Below, in pieces: positions 1-9,132 of a stretch of 64,000 nucleotides of DNA; the stretch's first letter is position 1; each line of letters opens with the position of its first letter. The notes under the pieces are model-generated. The model saw only the letters and a program-made list of their open reading frames with translations. It searched no databases and was not told the origin of the DNA. The stretch spans positions 674,195-738,194 of the forward strand of contig NZ_LMNI01000012.1 in assembly GCF_001422925.1 (NCBI RefSeq), read 5' to 3'. The translations under genes were made by a program, and so were the position numbers. This DNA comes from Microbacterium sp. Leaf288 (GTDB lineage Bacteria > Actinomycetota > Actinomycetes > Actinomycetales > Microbacteriaceae).

Positions 1-180
1 GGGTACGGACTGTCACCCACCTCGCCGGCGGTGCACGTCGCGCCCCACTCCACCCGGTTCCGCGGGTACGGACTGTCACCCACCTCGCCGGCGGTGCACG
101 TCGCGCCCCACTCCACCCGGTTCCGCGGGTACGGACTGTCACCCACCTCGCCGGCGGTGCGCGTCGCGCCCCACTCCAGC
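1..180. repeat. 63-bp tandem repeat, about 2.9 copies
   Basis: Copies start at 1, 64 and 127. The first two are identical over 63 bp; the third has one change (gtgcac to gtgcgc) and diverges after about position 177. The array may continue left of the window. The unit is 21 codons long and free of stops in at least one frame on each strand. On the minus strand that frame reads VEWGAT, then a short link, then GEVGDSPYPRNR. It lies just past the 3' end of the MDR gene. I see no reliable start codon with a ribosome site, so I call it a repeat and not a gene. Confidence 0.9.
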
Positions 181-213
181 CTGCTTCTGCGGGCAGGGCG
201 GCGGCATCCGTCC

Positions 214-1242
214 TCAGCGGTTCTCACCCGAGACGTCGATGAGCACCTTGCCGACGGCACCCTGCTCGACGGCATCGTGTGCCGCCGCGGTCTGCTCGAG
301 CGAGAACCACGTCAGCGGAAACCCCGCCTCCTCACCCACGGGGAGCGCGCCGTCGCGCAGCGCGGCGGTGATGTCCTCGGCGGCGGCTTCCAAGGCGGCT
401 GCGCCGACCGTGTACAGGAGCAGCCCCTGGATGCGCACGTTCTTCGCGAAGGTCGGCCGCACCGGGATGGTGGCCTCCTCGCCGCCGTTGTCGGCGTAGT
501 ACGCGATCGAACCGTGATTCGCGACCACCTGAGCATCGAGACCGGCGTTCTGCGCGATCGACACCTCGACGACCTGGTCGACGCCGCCGGGCGCAATCGC
601 GGCGATCAGGACGGCGGCATCCTCGTCGCGGTAGTTCACGATGTGGTGCGCCCCCGCGGCACGCGCGAGCGACGCCTTCTCTTCGCTCGAGATCGTCGCG
701 ATCACCGTCGCACCCGCCCAGGCCGCGAGCTGGATCGCCGCATGCCCGACGGCACCCGCTCCCCCGGCCACGAGCACGACACGTCCGTCGAGCGAACCCG
801 GCGCCAGCCGTGCGGGTCCGAACTCGTGCACCGTGAGCGCCCGGTGCGCCGTCATCGCGGGCACACCGAGGCTCGCTGCCACGTCGAAGCCGACGCCAGC
901 CGGCAGCTTCACCGCCCGCTCGGCGGGGACCACGGTGTATTCCTGAGCGGTGCCGGTGGGGCGCTGGTGCTGGGCGAGATACAGCCACACGCGGTCGCCG
1001 ACCACGAGCTCCGTCACACCGTCGCCGACGACGTCGACGACGCCCGCACCATCCTGATTCGGCACGACCTCGTCGAAGGCCGGCTTCGCTCCGCTCCCGG
1101 CCCGCGCCTTCCAATCCGTCGGATTCACGCCCGAGACGGCGACCTTCACGCGCACTTCCCCCGGCCCCGGATTCGCGGGCTCGCGCTCCGCGAGCGAGAG
1201 GACGGACGAGCTTCCGGTGCGGGAGTAGACGATCGATCGCAT
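214..1242 (-). CDS. NADPH:quinone reductase-like MDR oxidoreductase
   Basis: This 342-residue protein belongs to the zinc-free branch of the medium-chain dehydrogenase/reductase superfamily (quinone oxidoreductase / zeta-crystallin type). A GroES-like N-terminal half (LAEREPANPGPGEVRVKV, GVNPTDWKAR) is followed by a Rossmann fold with the nucleotide-binding motif AGGAGAVGHAAIQLA. The structural-zinc cysteine cluster of true alcohol dehydrogenases is absent. It probably reduces quinones or enones with NADPH in the cytoplasm. I start at the methionine of MRSIVYSRTG, because the family begins with this strand; an upstream ATG at 1275 would add 11 residues unlike the family. It stands alone on the minus strand next to the left-edge repeat. 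The fold is sure; the substrate is unknown. Confidence 0.87.
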   Translation of the reverse strand: MRSIVYSRTGSSSVLSLAEREPANPGPGEVRVKVAVSGVNPTDWKARAGSGAKPAFDEVVPNQDGAGVVDVVGDGVTELVVGDRVWLYLAQHQRPTGTAQEYTVVPAERAVKLPAGVGFDVAASLGVPAMTAHRALTVHEFGPARLAPGSLDGRVVLVAGGAGAVGHAAIQLAAWAGATVIATISSEEKASLARAAGAHHIVNYRDEDAAVLIAAIAPGGVDQVVEVSIAQNAGLDAQVVANHGSIAYYADNGGEEATIPVRPTFAKNVRIQGLLLYTVGAAALEAAAEDITAALRDGALPVGEEAGFPLTWFSLEQTAAAHDAVEQGAVGKVLIDVSGENR

Positions 1243-1383
1243 GCCACACGCCAACGCGTCCACCGTCGTCGGCATTTCCGATCCACGTCGATGTCGAGAC
1301 CGGCCCCGTCGAATGCGGCTTGCTCGCTCCCCTGCCGAAGACTCGACGCATCCCGCCGGCCGGGTTCTTCAGGAGTGCGGGTG

Positions 1384-2046
1384 TCAGCCCACAGATCCGC
1401 CGCGCGTGGGGCGGGCCCGTGACACCCAACGGCTCGCCAGGAGGACGGCCAGCGCGGCCGCGATGATCCAGAGGGCACCGTGCCCGATCCAGGCGAACGC
1501 CGCGGCGCCGAGGACGGCGCCGGAGGCGATGGAGGCCCACAGCAGCAGATGCCGCGGCCACGCCGTTCCGGCCTGGCCGCGGATCGCTCCGACGAGACCC
1601 TGCCCGACCTTCACCAGGGCACCCGTCATGTAGGTGACTCCGAACGCGACCTGGCCACCTCGTGCGAAGACGGTGTTGAGCGCGCCCATCGCGAAGGCGA
1701 GGCAGCATCCCGTCGCCCACCGCCATTCGAATCCGGCGAGGATCGCAGCGGCGCACACGAGGCCGAGGATCAGGAGCAGCACCCGGAGCTGCCCGCTGGC
1801 GCGATCGCCGGGAACGATTGTCCCCGCCATCACGCCCACTACGAACGCGACGATCAGCGTGAGGGCGAACGCCGCGCTGACGAGCGAGAGCTGCGACAGG
1901 TCGACGCTCGCGCGGGTGGTGTTGCCGGTCATGAACGAGACGAAGTAGCCGCCGAGGAAGACGAACGCGAAGCCGTCGACGTATCCGGCAAGGCCCGCGA
2001 GCACCACAGCCGCCGCGAGCCCCCGTCTGCTCAGGCCTCTCACCAT
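1384..2046 (-). CDS. DUF1275 (YoaK-like) family membrane protein
   Basis: This protein of about 220 residues has roughly six hydrophobic segments and the DUF1275 hallmark near the N-terminus: GYVDGFAFVFLGGYFVSFMTGNTT, shown here only in part as GYVDGFAF and SFMTGNTT. A later GALNTVFARGG matches the second half of the family signature. DUF1275 proteins are inner-membrane proteins of unknown function, found singly in many bacteria. The open frame extends well upstream, but composition and family alignment start at MVRGLSRRG, so I use the ATG at 2046; the next codon is GTG and is also possible. No operon partner is evident. The family call is firm; no function can be given. Confidence 0.83.
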   Translation of the reverse strand: MVRGLSRRGLAAAVVLAGLAGYVDGFAFVFLGGYFVSFMTGNTTRASVDLSQLSLVSAAFALTLIVAFVVGVMAGTIVPGDRASGQLRVLLLILGLVCAAAILAGFEWRWATGCCLAFAMGALNTVFARGGQVAFGVTYMTGALVKVGQGLVGAIRGQAGTAWPRHLLLWASIASGAVLGAAAFAWIGHGALWIIAAALAVLLASRWVSRARPTRGGSVG

Positions 2047-2087
2047 GACAGCGAGCGTATCGACCGCGAACTCCCGAGAACGCCGAC

Positions 2088-2125
2088 GGCCGCCGGACGA
2101 GAACGGGAGTCCTCGCCCGGCGGCC
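2088..2125 (-). terminator. hairpin after the subtilisin gene
   Basis: GGCCGCCGG (2088-2096) pairs with CCGGCGGCC (2117-2125), and an inner CGAG/CTCG pair extends the stem. It lies 16 nt past the stop codon at 2141 of the minus-strand peptidase gene and has no long T-run, as is usual in high-GC actinobacteria. Confidence 0.6.
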
Positions 2126-2140
2126 TCGCCGCCCTGTCGA

Positions 2141-5100
2141 TCAGTCGAACGGGTCGAAGTACGCCACCGTCGCGGCGTCGATGTTGCTGTCGAGTCCGAC
2201 CGCGTCGAACGCGGTGGTGCTCGCTCCCGTGACGAACACCCGCCGTGTGCCGTCGGCTCGCTGGTCGACCGCCACGCCGTTCGCCCCGTCGCTCGCGCCG
2301 GTCGCGTCGTAGTTCGCCGACCAGACCTGCTCGCCCGTGACGAGGTCGTAGGCGATCGTGACGTAGTCCCAGGCCGTCTCGGCGTCGCGAGACTCACCGG
2401 TGACGACGGCATGGGTGCCGTCAGCGGTCAGCGCCACGTCGTAGGCGACGTCCAGCCCGTGAGCGGTTCCGTCATACCGCGTCGCCCAGAGCTGAGCGCC
2501 ATCGGCCACGTTGTAGGCGACCGACGCGTAGTCCATCTCGGCGCCACCCTCCACGTTGCCGACGACCACGACGGTGCCGCCGTCCGGACTGACCGCGAGC
2601 GCCTGCGGCACGTCCGTGCCCGCCTCGCCGTATCCGGTCGCCCAGCGCTCCTCGCCGGTCGCGAGGTCGTAGGCCACCGTCTCCCAGTCGACCTGGCGGT
2701 CGGTGTTGCTCACGACGCCGGCCACGATCACGGAGTCACCGACGATCGCGATGTTGTCCGCGATGTCGATCTGCCCGTCCGAACCGTTGCGCAGCACGTC
2801 CCACTTCTGCGCGCCGGTCGCGGCGTCATACGCGACCGTACCCCAGTCGGTGAGGCCGGTGCCGTCGCCGGCGCTCTGACCGGTGATGACAACCGTGGAG
2901 CCGTCCTCGCTCACCGCGATGCTGCGCGCGTCGTCGGTCCCGTTCACGGGGTCGTCATAGCGCGACACCCAGCGCTCGGCGCCGGTCGCCGCGTCGTACG
3001 CGACGGTCGCGTAGTCGAGCTGCGCTTCACCCGTGGTCTGGTAGCCGGTGACGTAGACGGTCGATCCGTCCGGGCTGACGACGAGGTCGTTCAGCGAGTC
3101 CCCGGCCTGAACCGGACCGTCCAGTCGCGCGGTCCAGCGCCGCTCACCGGTGGCTCCGTCGTAGGCGACCGTGAGGTAGTCGCCACCGCTGGTGCCGCCG
3201 ACGTACAGCGTCTCTCCGTCGGGGCTCATTCCGAAGCCCGCCGGCTCGTCGGACCCGCCGTTCGAGGCATCCCACTGCTCCTCCCAGATCACGTCGCCGG
3301 TCTCGGGGTCGTACGCCGCGGTGAGAAAGTCGCTCACGAGCCCACCCGCCGACGGCGGCCGGCTGTAGCCGCTCATGTAGACGCGCTGGCCGTCGGGGTG
3401 GAGCAGGAGCTCGGTGCCGACATCCGACGAGCTGCCGAACTGCCCGCCCGCTCCGTCGTACCGGGCGGCCCAGTCCTCGTCGCCCGGCTGCTTCGCCCGG
3501 AGCACGATCGGCGAGCGCACCGTGTGCGTGCCATCGGTCCACGAGAGCTGACCGGCGAGGTAGTCGAACAGCTGGGTCTCCTCGCCGACGGCGAACGTGA
3601 CCGAGTACGACGCGGTCTCGCCCGGCGCGACGGTGAGCGTGCTCGGCTCGACCGTGACACCCACTCCGGCGAGCCCGCTCACCGTCGCCGAGTAGGTCGC
3701 GGCCTCGTCGTCGACGTTCGTGACCGTACGGGTGACGGTCTGGGTGCCGTCGAGCAGGCCGATGCCGATCGAGGGTGTGTTCAGATCGCTGGGGTCCAGC
3801 GAGCGGCCTCCCGCCTCGAGGTCGTCACATGCCGTGCCGGACACACTGCGGGTCGAGCCGCAGAGGAACGCGGTCCAGTCGTCGACGCCGCTCTCGTAGA
3901 CCAGGCCCGGGTCGGCCGCGCTCGTGGGCTGCACGTGCCCCGCACCCTGCTTGAAGATGAGGTTCGGGTCGGTGTTCGCCTCGCCGTCCAGCACGTCCGA
4001 TCCCGTGGTCATCAGCGCCGACTTGATCGCCATCGGCGACCAGTCCGGGTGGAGGTCCTGCAGCAGGGCGGCGAGACCGGCGACGTGAGGCGCCGACATC
4101 GACGTGCCGCTCATCAGGTTGAAGTCCATCCCGCCCTGGCCGGGAGGGGCGACCGCGGCGAGGATGTCCTGCCCCGGAGCGATCACGTCGGGCTTCAGCA
4201 CGTCACCGTTGCCGGCGACGAGCGGGCCGCGCGAGGAGAACTCCGCGGTGAAGGGCGCCGTGCCGCCGTTCGCGATGACCGCCTTCTCGATGGTCGCGGT
4301 GGCTCCTGCCGTTGCCGCGTAGGCGCTGATCGCGCTCCACTCGGTGTCTTGCAGGTGCACCGTGGGCACCGAGTGGAAGTCGGCGTTGAGCGAGTTGCCG
4401 AAGGCGTTCACGAAGATCATGCCGACCCCGCCCGCCTCGGCGACCGCGCGCGACGAGTTGACGCGGGCGATGTCGCCGCCGCGCTCGCACAGCACGATCT
4501 TGCCGGCGACCTTGGCGGGATCGAGCGCCGGCTTGCCGTTGTTGTCGCTCGCGGGGTAGCAGCGGGCACCGGCGCCGATCGAGACACCCGAGAGCCGCGC
4601 CGCGGCGCCCGTGATGACCGGCGCGGGGCCGACCGCGGCGCTGCTGAGCGACACGCCCTCAAAGCGCGCGCCGTTGCCGAGCACCACGGCGCCCGTCGTC
4701 GTGCGGTCATGGGTGCCGGCCGCGACGGTGGTCAGCCAGGGACCGGGGTGGGCGACGGTGGCGGCATCAGGGCCCGAGTTGCCGGCGGATGCCGCGATGA
4801 AGATGCCCGCGGCGGCGGCGTTGAGGAACGCCGCCTCGGTGGGCTCGAGGAAGTCGGTGCTGGAACCCGACACCGAGTAGTTGATGACGTCGACGCCGTC
4901 GGCGACGGCCTTGTCGATGGCGGCGACCATGTCGGACGTGTAGCCCGTCGCGGTAGAGCCGTCCTCGACGGACCACAGCGCCTTGTACGCCGCGATGCGC
5001 GCCCGCGGCGCGATGCCCGAGATCTCACCGAACGGCGCCGCCGGGCCTGTCACGTCGACGCCGTGGTTGCCGCCGGCGGTCGAGGCGGTGTGGGTGCCGT

Positions 5101-6019
5101 GACCGTTGTAGTCACGCGGCGAGAGGAACTCCCACGGCAGCTGCTGCGCGACGCCCTCATCGCCTCCCCACGCTGCGTTGAAGTACTGGGCGGTCACGAG
5201 CTTGTTGTTGCAGAGGTTGGCGTCCCACGAATCGTCGCCCACCTTCTCCGCCGACGCGCACGTGCCGCGGAACCCCTGGGGCTTGCCCTGGTACACGAGC
5301 TTCTTGTCACTGCGATCGGAGAAGCTGGCGACCTCGGGCCAGATGCCGCTGTCGATGACGCCGATCACGATGTCCTCGCCCGCTCCCGGCGTCTTCTTGC
5401 CACCGGTCGGACCGCCGAGCTGTGCCCACAGGCCGTCTTCGTCGTCCAGTCCGAGGAATCCTTCCGTCGACGAGGTGTCGGTCTCGACCGCCTCGTCGGG
5501 GTGCACCGAGACGACGTCCGGCTGGGCCTCGAGCTCGGCAGCCTGCGCGGGAGTGAGCTCGGCCGCGAAGCCATTGAAGCTGTACACGTAGCTGTATGAG
5601 GGCTTGCCGCCCTTCACCTTCGCGAGAGCCGCCCGCTGCTGACCCTTGAGGTGCGTGCTGTACGCCTCGACCGCGGGGTCGGCCGGGTCGACCTTCGCGC
5701 CGCCGCGAGGCTTCGTCGACTTCAGCCCCTTCTCACCGCCCTCGTATGCGACCACGGGCGCGGGCCCCATCTGCACGATGTACGTCTGCGGCTGCGCGGC
5801 TTCGCTCACCAGCGCCTGCGCGTCCTCTGGGGTCGTGACCTTCACGCCGCCGGTCCGGTCGCCGAGGTCCTCCACCGCGACCGGCGCCGGGTCCACGGCG
5901 AGCGCCGCGGTCGGTGCGGCCGGTGCGGCTGTCACCACGAGGGCGAGGGCGGCGGCCGCCGCGATGGTCAGCCGCGTAGAGGCGTGCCTCCGCGGTCGTT
6001 GTCTGAGATGTCTGGGCAC
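2141..6019 (-). CDS. secreted S8 subtilisin-like protease with seven-repeat propeller tail
   Basis: This exported serine protease has about 1292 residues. After a basic N-terminus and hydrophobic signal peptide it carries an I9-type propeptide (TYIVQMG ... YVYSFNGFAAELT), then an S8 domain with the full triad: Asp in IGVIDSGIW (about residue 223), His in NGHGTHTAST (about 307) and Ser in SGTSMSAPHVAG (about 640). A PA insertion sits between His and Ser. A fibronectin-like region (TVTRTVTNVDDEAATYSATV) follows. The last roughly 430 residues hold seven YDxxTGxxxW units (for example YDGATGERRW, YDAATGAERW), as in a PQQ-like beta-propeller. I start at GTG 6019 because GAGGAG lies 5 nt upstream; an in-frame ATG at 6052 lacks this site. 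There is no sorting signal, so it is probably released. Confidence 0.92.
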   Translation of the reverse strand: MPRHLRQRPRRHASTRLTIAAAAALALVVTAAPAAPTAALAVDPAPVAVEDLGDRTGGVKVTTPEDAQALVSEAAQPQTYIVQMGPAPVVAYEGGEKGLKSTKPRGGAKVDPADPAVEAYSTHLKGQQRAALAKVKGGKPSYSYVYSFNGFAAELTPAQAAELEAQPDVVSVHPDEAVETDTSSTEGFLGLDDEDGLWAQLGGPTGGKKTPGAGEDIVIGVIDSGIWPEVASFSDRSDKKLVYQGKPQGFRGTCASAEKVGDDSWDANLCNNKLVTAQYFNAAWGGDEGVAQQLPWEFLSPRDYNGHGTHTASTAGGNHGVDVTGPAAPFGEISGIAPRARIAAYKALWSVEDGSTATGYTSDMVAAIDKAVADGVDVINYSVSGSSTDFLEPTEAAFLNAAAAGIFIAASAGNSGPDAATVAHPGPWLTTVAAGTHDRTTTGAVVLGNGARFEGVSLSSAAVGPAPVITGAAARLSGVSIGAGARCYPASDNNGKPALDPAKVAGKIVLCERGGDIARVNSSRAVAEAGGVGMIFVNAFGNSLNADFHSVPTVHLQDTEWSAISAYAATAGATATIEKAVIANGGTAPFTAEFSSRGPLVAGNGDVLKPDVIAPGQDILAAVAPPGQGGMDFNLMSGTSMSAPHVAGLAALLQDLHPDWSPMAIKSALMTTGSDVLDGEANTDPNLIFKQGAGHVQPTSAADPGLVYESGVDDWTAFLCGSTRSVSGTACDDLEAGGRSLDPSDLNTPSIGIGLLDGTQTVTRTVTNVDDEAATYSATVSGLAGVGVTVEPSTLTVAPGETASYSVTFAVGEETQLFDYLAGQLSWTDGTHTVRSPIVLRAKQPGDEDWAARYDGAGGQFGSSSDVGTELLLHPDGQRVYMSGYSRPPSAGGLVSDFLTAAYDPETGDVIWEEQWDASNGGSDEPAGFGMSPDGETLYVGGTSGGDYLTVAYDGATGERRWTARLDGPVQAGDSLNDLVVSPDGSTVYVTGYQTTGEAQLDYATVAYDAATGAERWVSRYDDPVNGTDDARSIAVSEDGSTVVITGQSAGDGTGLTDWGTVAYDAATGAQKWDVLRNGSDGQIDIADNIAIVGDSVIVAGVVSNTDRQVDWETVAYDLATGEERWATGYGEAGTDVPQALAVSPDGGTVVVVGNVEGGAEMDYASVAYNVADGAQLWATRYDGTAHGLDVAYDVALTADGTHAVVTGESRDAETAWDYVTIAYDLVTGEQVWSANYDATGASDGANGVAVDQRADGTRRVFVTGASTTAFDAVGLDSNIDAATVAYFDPFD

Positions 6020-6135
6020 TGTCTCTCCTCGCACACGGATGATTCGTTTCACACCTTGCGTTGGAGGTTACGGACGGGTGAACGGGGCCTGCATCCGTGA
6101 CCTACACTGACTTTTGCTCGCGCCCCACGAGACGA

Positions 6136-9030
6136 ATGGCAGTCATGCCTCAGCCCCCCGCTCCACCTCCCGGCGGGGTGTCGCCTGTCCTCGTCGGTCG
6201 TCGCGCCGAGTTCGACGCACTGGCTCGCGCGATCACGTCACCCCCGGCGCTCATCGTCGTCCAGGGCGAAGCCGGGATCGGCAAGAGCCGCCTGGCCCGC
6301 GAACTCCTCGCCGCGGCACCGCCCTCGGCCGCGGTGCTGATGGGTCAGTGTCAGCCGCTCCACGATCCGTTCCCGCTCGGACCGGTACTGGACGCCTTCC
6401 GGCAACAGCGCGATCGCATCGACGTCGGCGACCTCAGCCCCGTCGTGGGGAATCTGGCTCCGCTCGTGCCCGAGATCGCCGACCGCCTCCCCGCGCCACC
6501 CGAACGCCCGGCGGATCAGCGCGACGCGCGACACCAGATCTTCCGCGCGGCGACCGAGCTGATCGAGCATCTCTCCCCCGCGGTGCTGGTGCTCGAGGAC
6601 GTGCACTGGGCCGACGCCGTCACCTTCGACTTCCTCACCTACCTCATCGCGCACCAGCCCGCCGACGTGACGATCGTCGTGACCAGTCGCACGGACCTCG
6701 GCGCGACGCCCGTCGGAGAGTCGTTCGCACGCGCCCCGGAGGGCCGGACCCGCACGGCACGGCTCGCGCCGCTCGACGTCGCGCAGGTCGGCGAACTCAC
6801 CCGGCACCTGCTCGGCGTGGACGTCCCTGATCCGGTCGCCGCGGCGCTGCACGAGGTCACGGGCGGCGTACCGTTCGTCGTCGAGGAGGTCCTGCGCACC
6901 CTGCTGGCGCAGCTTCCGGCCGCGGACATCCCGACCCACACGGACGCCCTCGCGGCGCTGTCGGTGTCGACGGCGCTGCGTGATGTCGTCATCCAGCGGC
7001 TGATGACGCTGGACGCGACCGCCCGTGAGGTCATCGAGGCGGCCGCCGTGGTCGGGCCCACCGTCGACCCGGGCCTCATCGCAGCGCTCACCGAGCACGA
7101 CGCCCGGCAGGTGGCGACCGCTCTCACGGCAGCCCATGCCGCGGGCCTGCTGCATGAGCAGGACGGCCGCAGCCGCTTCCGGCACGTGCTCGCACAGCAG
7201 ATCGTCTACGACGCCACACTTCTGCCCACCCGTCAGTGGTGGCACGCCCGGATCGCCCGGGTGCTCGAGGAGCGGCACGACCCGATCCTCTCGGCGCGCA
7301 TCGCCCACCACTACCAGCGCGCCGGTCTCGTGAAGGACTTCGTCCGCTGGGCGGAGGCCGCGGCCGATGAAGCGGTGCGCCACGGCAATGAGGCGGCGGC
7401 GGCCGAGTTCCTCCGCGAGGCGACCGCCGACATGACCGACCTCTCGATCGACGATCGCGTGCGGATCGCGACGAAGCTGGGGCGTGCCGCCGTCGACGGA
7501 CTGGCACACGCCGAGTCGGCCCCGATCCTCACCCGCCTCTTGGAGAGCGAGCAGCTGACGCCGGCCGCCCGCGGCGAGCTCCGGTTCGCCCTAGGCCGGC
7601 TCTATCGGCAGCAGGGGTTCGCCCGCGACGGGTACGGCGAGATCGAGCGCGCGGTCGATGAGCTCGACGAGCGTCCCGACCTCCAGGCGCGGGCGCTGGC
7701 CGTGCTCGCCGCGCCCGAGACCGTCGTCGATGTGTCGCTCGAGGCGCATCTGGCGCGATGCGCGCAAGCCGTGGCGGCGGCCCAGCGCGCCGGATCGGTG
7801 GACGTCGAGCTCGGGGTGCGCATCGCGCGCGCCTCGCTTCTTCTCGAACAGGGCGATCCGGCCGCATGGGGGCTGATCGACGCCGCGCGACGCGACCCCG
7901 TCGTGCTCACGCAGCCCCGCGAACACGCTCGCGCCGCACTCAACTGGGCGCAGGGCGCCCTCCACATCGGCAACGTGCGCCGCGCCGACGAGTTGCTGGC
8001 CGAGGGGCGGTCGATCGCCGAGCGGTCACTCTCGCCGCGCCTGCTGGAGGTCTTCGAACTGGTCGGCGCGATGGTCGACCACGCCGCAGGTCGATGGGAC
8101 GGGCTCGCCGAGCGGGCCGACGCCCTGGCCTCGCGCGCGTTCGGATTCGGTGCCGCGTCGTTCGAGGCGCGTTACCTGCACCACCTCGTTCAAGGCTCTC
8201 GCGGGAACGCCGCGGAAGCGGTCGAGGGTCTCACCGACCTCATCCGCGACTGCGAGAGGGTCGGCGCGGTGTGGCCGCTGGTGCCCGCACGCGCGGCGCT
8301 CGCTCGCCTGCGGCTCACGCTGGGCGATCCGCAGAAGGCCTTCGACGAGGCATCCGCCGCCCTCGAGCAGATCCAGCGCAAGGGCATGTGGGCGTGGGCA
8401 GCCGACGCCTTGGTCTGCCAGGTCGAGGCCGCGTCGGACCTCGGCACGGTAGACGATATCCGCGGGCGGGTCACGGCCGTCGGCGAGCGCATCCGCGACG
8501 CGCAGGCGCCCGCGATCACCGTGGCCGTGACGACGTGCCAGGCCCTGATCGCGCACCACGACGGCGACACCTCCACCGCCGAGGAGCGGCTGTCGCACGC
8601 CCGGGCGGCCGCGCACGAGGCGGGGCTCGTCTACGTGGCGGCTCGATCGACGGAACGGCTCGGAGACTGGCGCTGCGAACGGGACGCGGCCGACGGCCCC
8701 GGTCTGCTCACGGAGGCCCTCACCGCGTACGGCCGTCTGTCGGCACGGCAGGACATCGCCCGGGTGACCCGAACCATGCGGCGGCACGGCGTTCCCGTGC
8801 CGTATCCGTGGCGCGGGGGGCGGCCGACCCACGGCAACGACCTCTCGCGGCGCGAGCAGGAGGTCGTGCAGCGAGCGGCGGCGGGACGCACGAACCGCGC
8901 GATCGCCGCAGAGCTGTACCTCTCTCCTCGCACCGTTGAGACCCACATGTCGAACGCGCTCCGGAAACTCGGGCTGACTTCCCGGGACGAGCTCGACGCG
9001 GGCGCACTCGAGTCCTTGACGAACGACTGA
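6136..9030 (+). CDS. LuxR-family regulator with AAA ATPase domain (LAL type)
   Basis: This large ATP-dependent transcription regulator has about 964 residues. An N-terminal AAA_16-type NTPase has Walker A GEAGIGKSR near residue 45 and Walker B LVLEDVHWAD near 155. A long alpha-helical, TPR-like middle follows. A C-terminal LuxR HTH (LSRREQEVVQRAAAGRTNRA ... SPRTVETHMSNALRKLG) binds DNA. Proteins of this MalT/LAL group use ATP and ligand binding to switch on nearby catabolic or secondary-metabolite genes. It diverges from the subtilisin gene across about 116 bp, so the protease is a candidate target. The start is uncertain: ATGs at 6097, 6136 and 6145 share the frame. None has a strong ribosome site, and the conserved region begins near residue 15 (VLVGRRAEF). 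Confidence 0.88.
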   Translation: MAVMPQPPAPPPGGVSPVLVGRRAEFDALARAITSPPALIVVQGEAGIGKSRLARELLAAAPPSAAVLMGQCQPLHDPFPLGPVLDAFRQQRDRIDVGDLSPVVGNLAPLVPEIADRLPAPPERPADQRDARHQIFRAATELIEHLSPAVLVLEDVHWADAVTFDFLTYLIAHQPADVTIVVTSRTDLGATPVGESFARAPEGRTRTARLAPLDVAQVGELTRHLLGVDVPDPVAAALHEVTGGVPFVVEEVLRTLLAQLPAADIPTHTDALAALSVSTALRDVVIQRLMTLDATAREVIEAAAVVGPTVDPGLIAALTEHDARQVATALTAAHAAGLLHEQDGRSRFRHVLAQQIVYDATLLPTRQWWHARIARVLEERHDPILSARIAHHYQRAGLVKDFVRWAEAAADEAVRHGNEAAAAEFLREATADMTDLSIDDRVRIATKLGRAAVDGLAHAESAPILTRLLESEQLTPAARGELRFALGRLYRQQGFARDGYGEIERAVDELDERPDLQARALAVLAAPETVVDVSLEAHLARCAQAVAAAQRAGSVDVELGVRIARASLLLEQGDPAAWGLIDAARRDPVVLTQPREHARAALNWAQGALHIGNVRRADELLAEGRSIAERSLSPRLLEVFELVGAMVDHAAGRWDGLAERADALASRAFGFGAASFEARYLHHLVQGSRGNAAEAVEGLTDLIRDCERVGAVWPLVPARAALARLRLTLGDPQKAFDEASAALEQIQRKGMWAWAADALVCQVEAASDLGTVDDIRGRVTAVGERIRDAQAPAITVAVTTCQALIAHHDGDTSTAEERLSHARAAAHEAGLVYVAARSTERLGDWRCERDAADGPGLLTEALTAYGRLSARQDIARVTRTMRRHGVPVPYPWRGGRPTHGNDLSRREQEVVQRAAAGRTNRAIAAELYLSPRTVETHMSNALRKLGLTSRDELDAGALESLTND

Positions 9031-9091
9031 CCGCGGCCGGCAGGCGCCCGCGGGATCCGATCGGAAGCGAGCACCCGGCAGCGACGCCGAG

Positions 9092-9119
9092 CGGCGGCCG
9101 CCCTCGTGAGCGGCCGCCG
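9092..9119. terminator. bidirectional hairpin between convergent genes
   Basis: CGGCGGCCG (9092-9100) pairs with CGGCCGCCG (9111-9119) around a 10-nt loop. It lies between the LuxR gene stop at 9030 and the stop at 9133 of the PepSY-like gene on the other strand, so it can serve both. Confidence 0.6.
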
Positions 9120-9132
9120 TCTCCATCCGCGC

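Noticed and set aside
1..180. CRISPR array
   Set aside because: The repeats are directly adjacent with no spacers and no cas genes are present.
2045..5599. Long plus-strand open frame of over 1100 codons
   Set aside because: It is antisense to the subtilisin gene, Arg/Val/Asp-rich, and has no family motif. High GC keeps antisense frames open.
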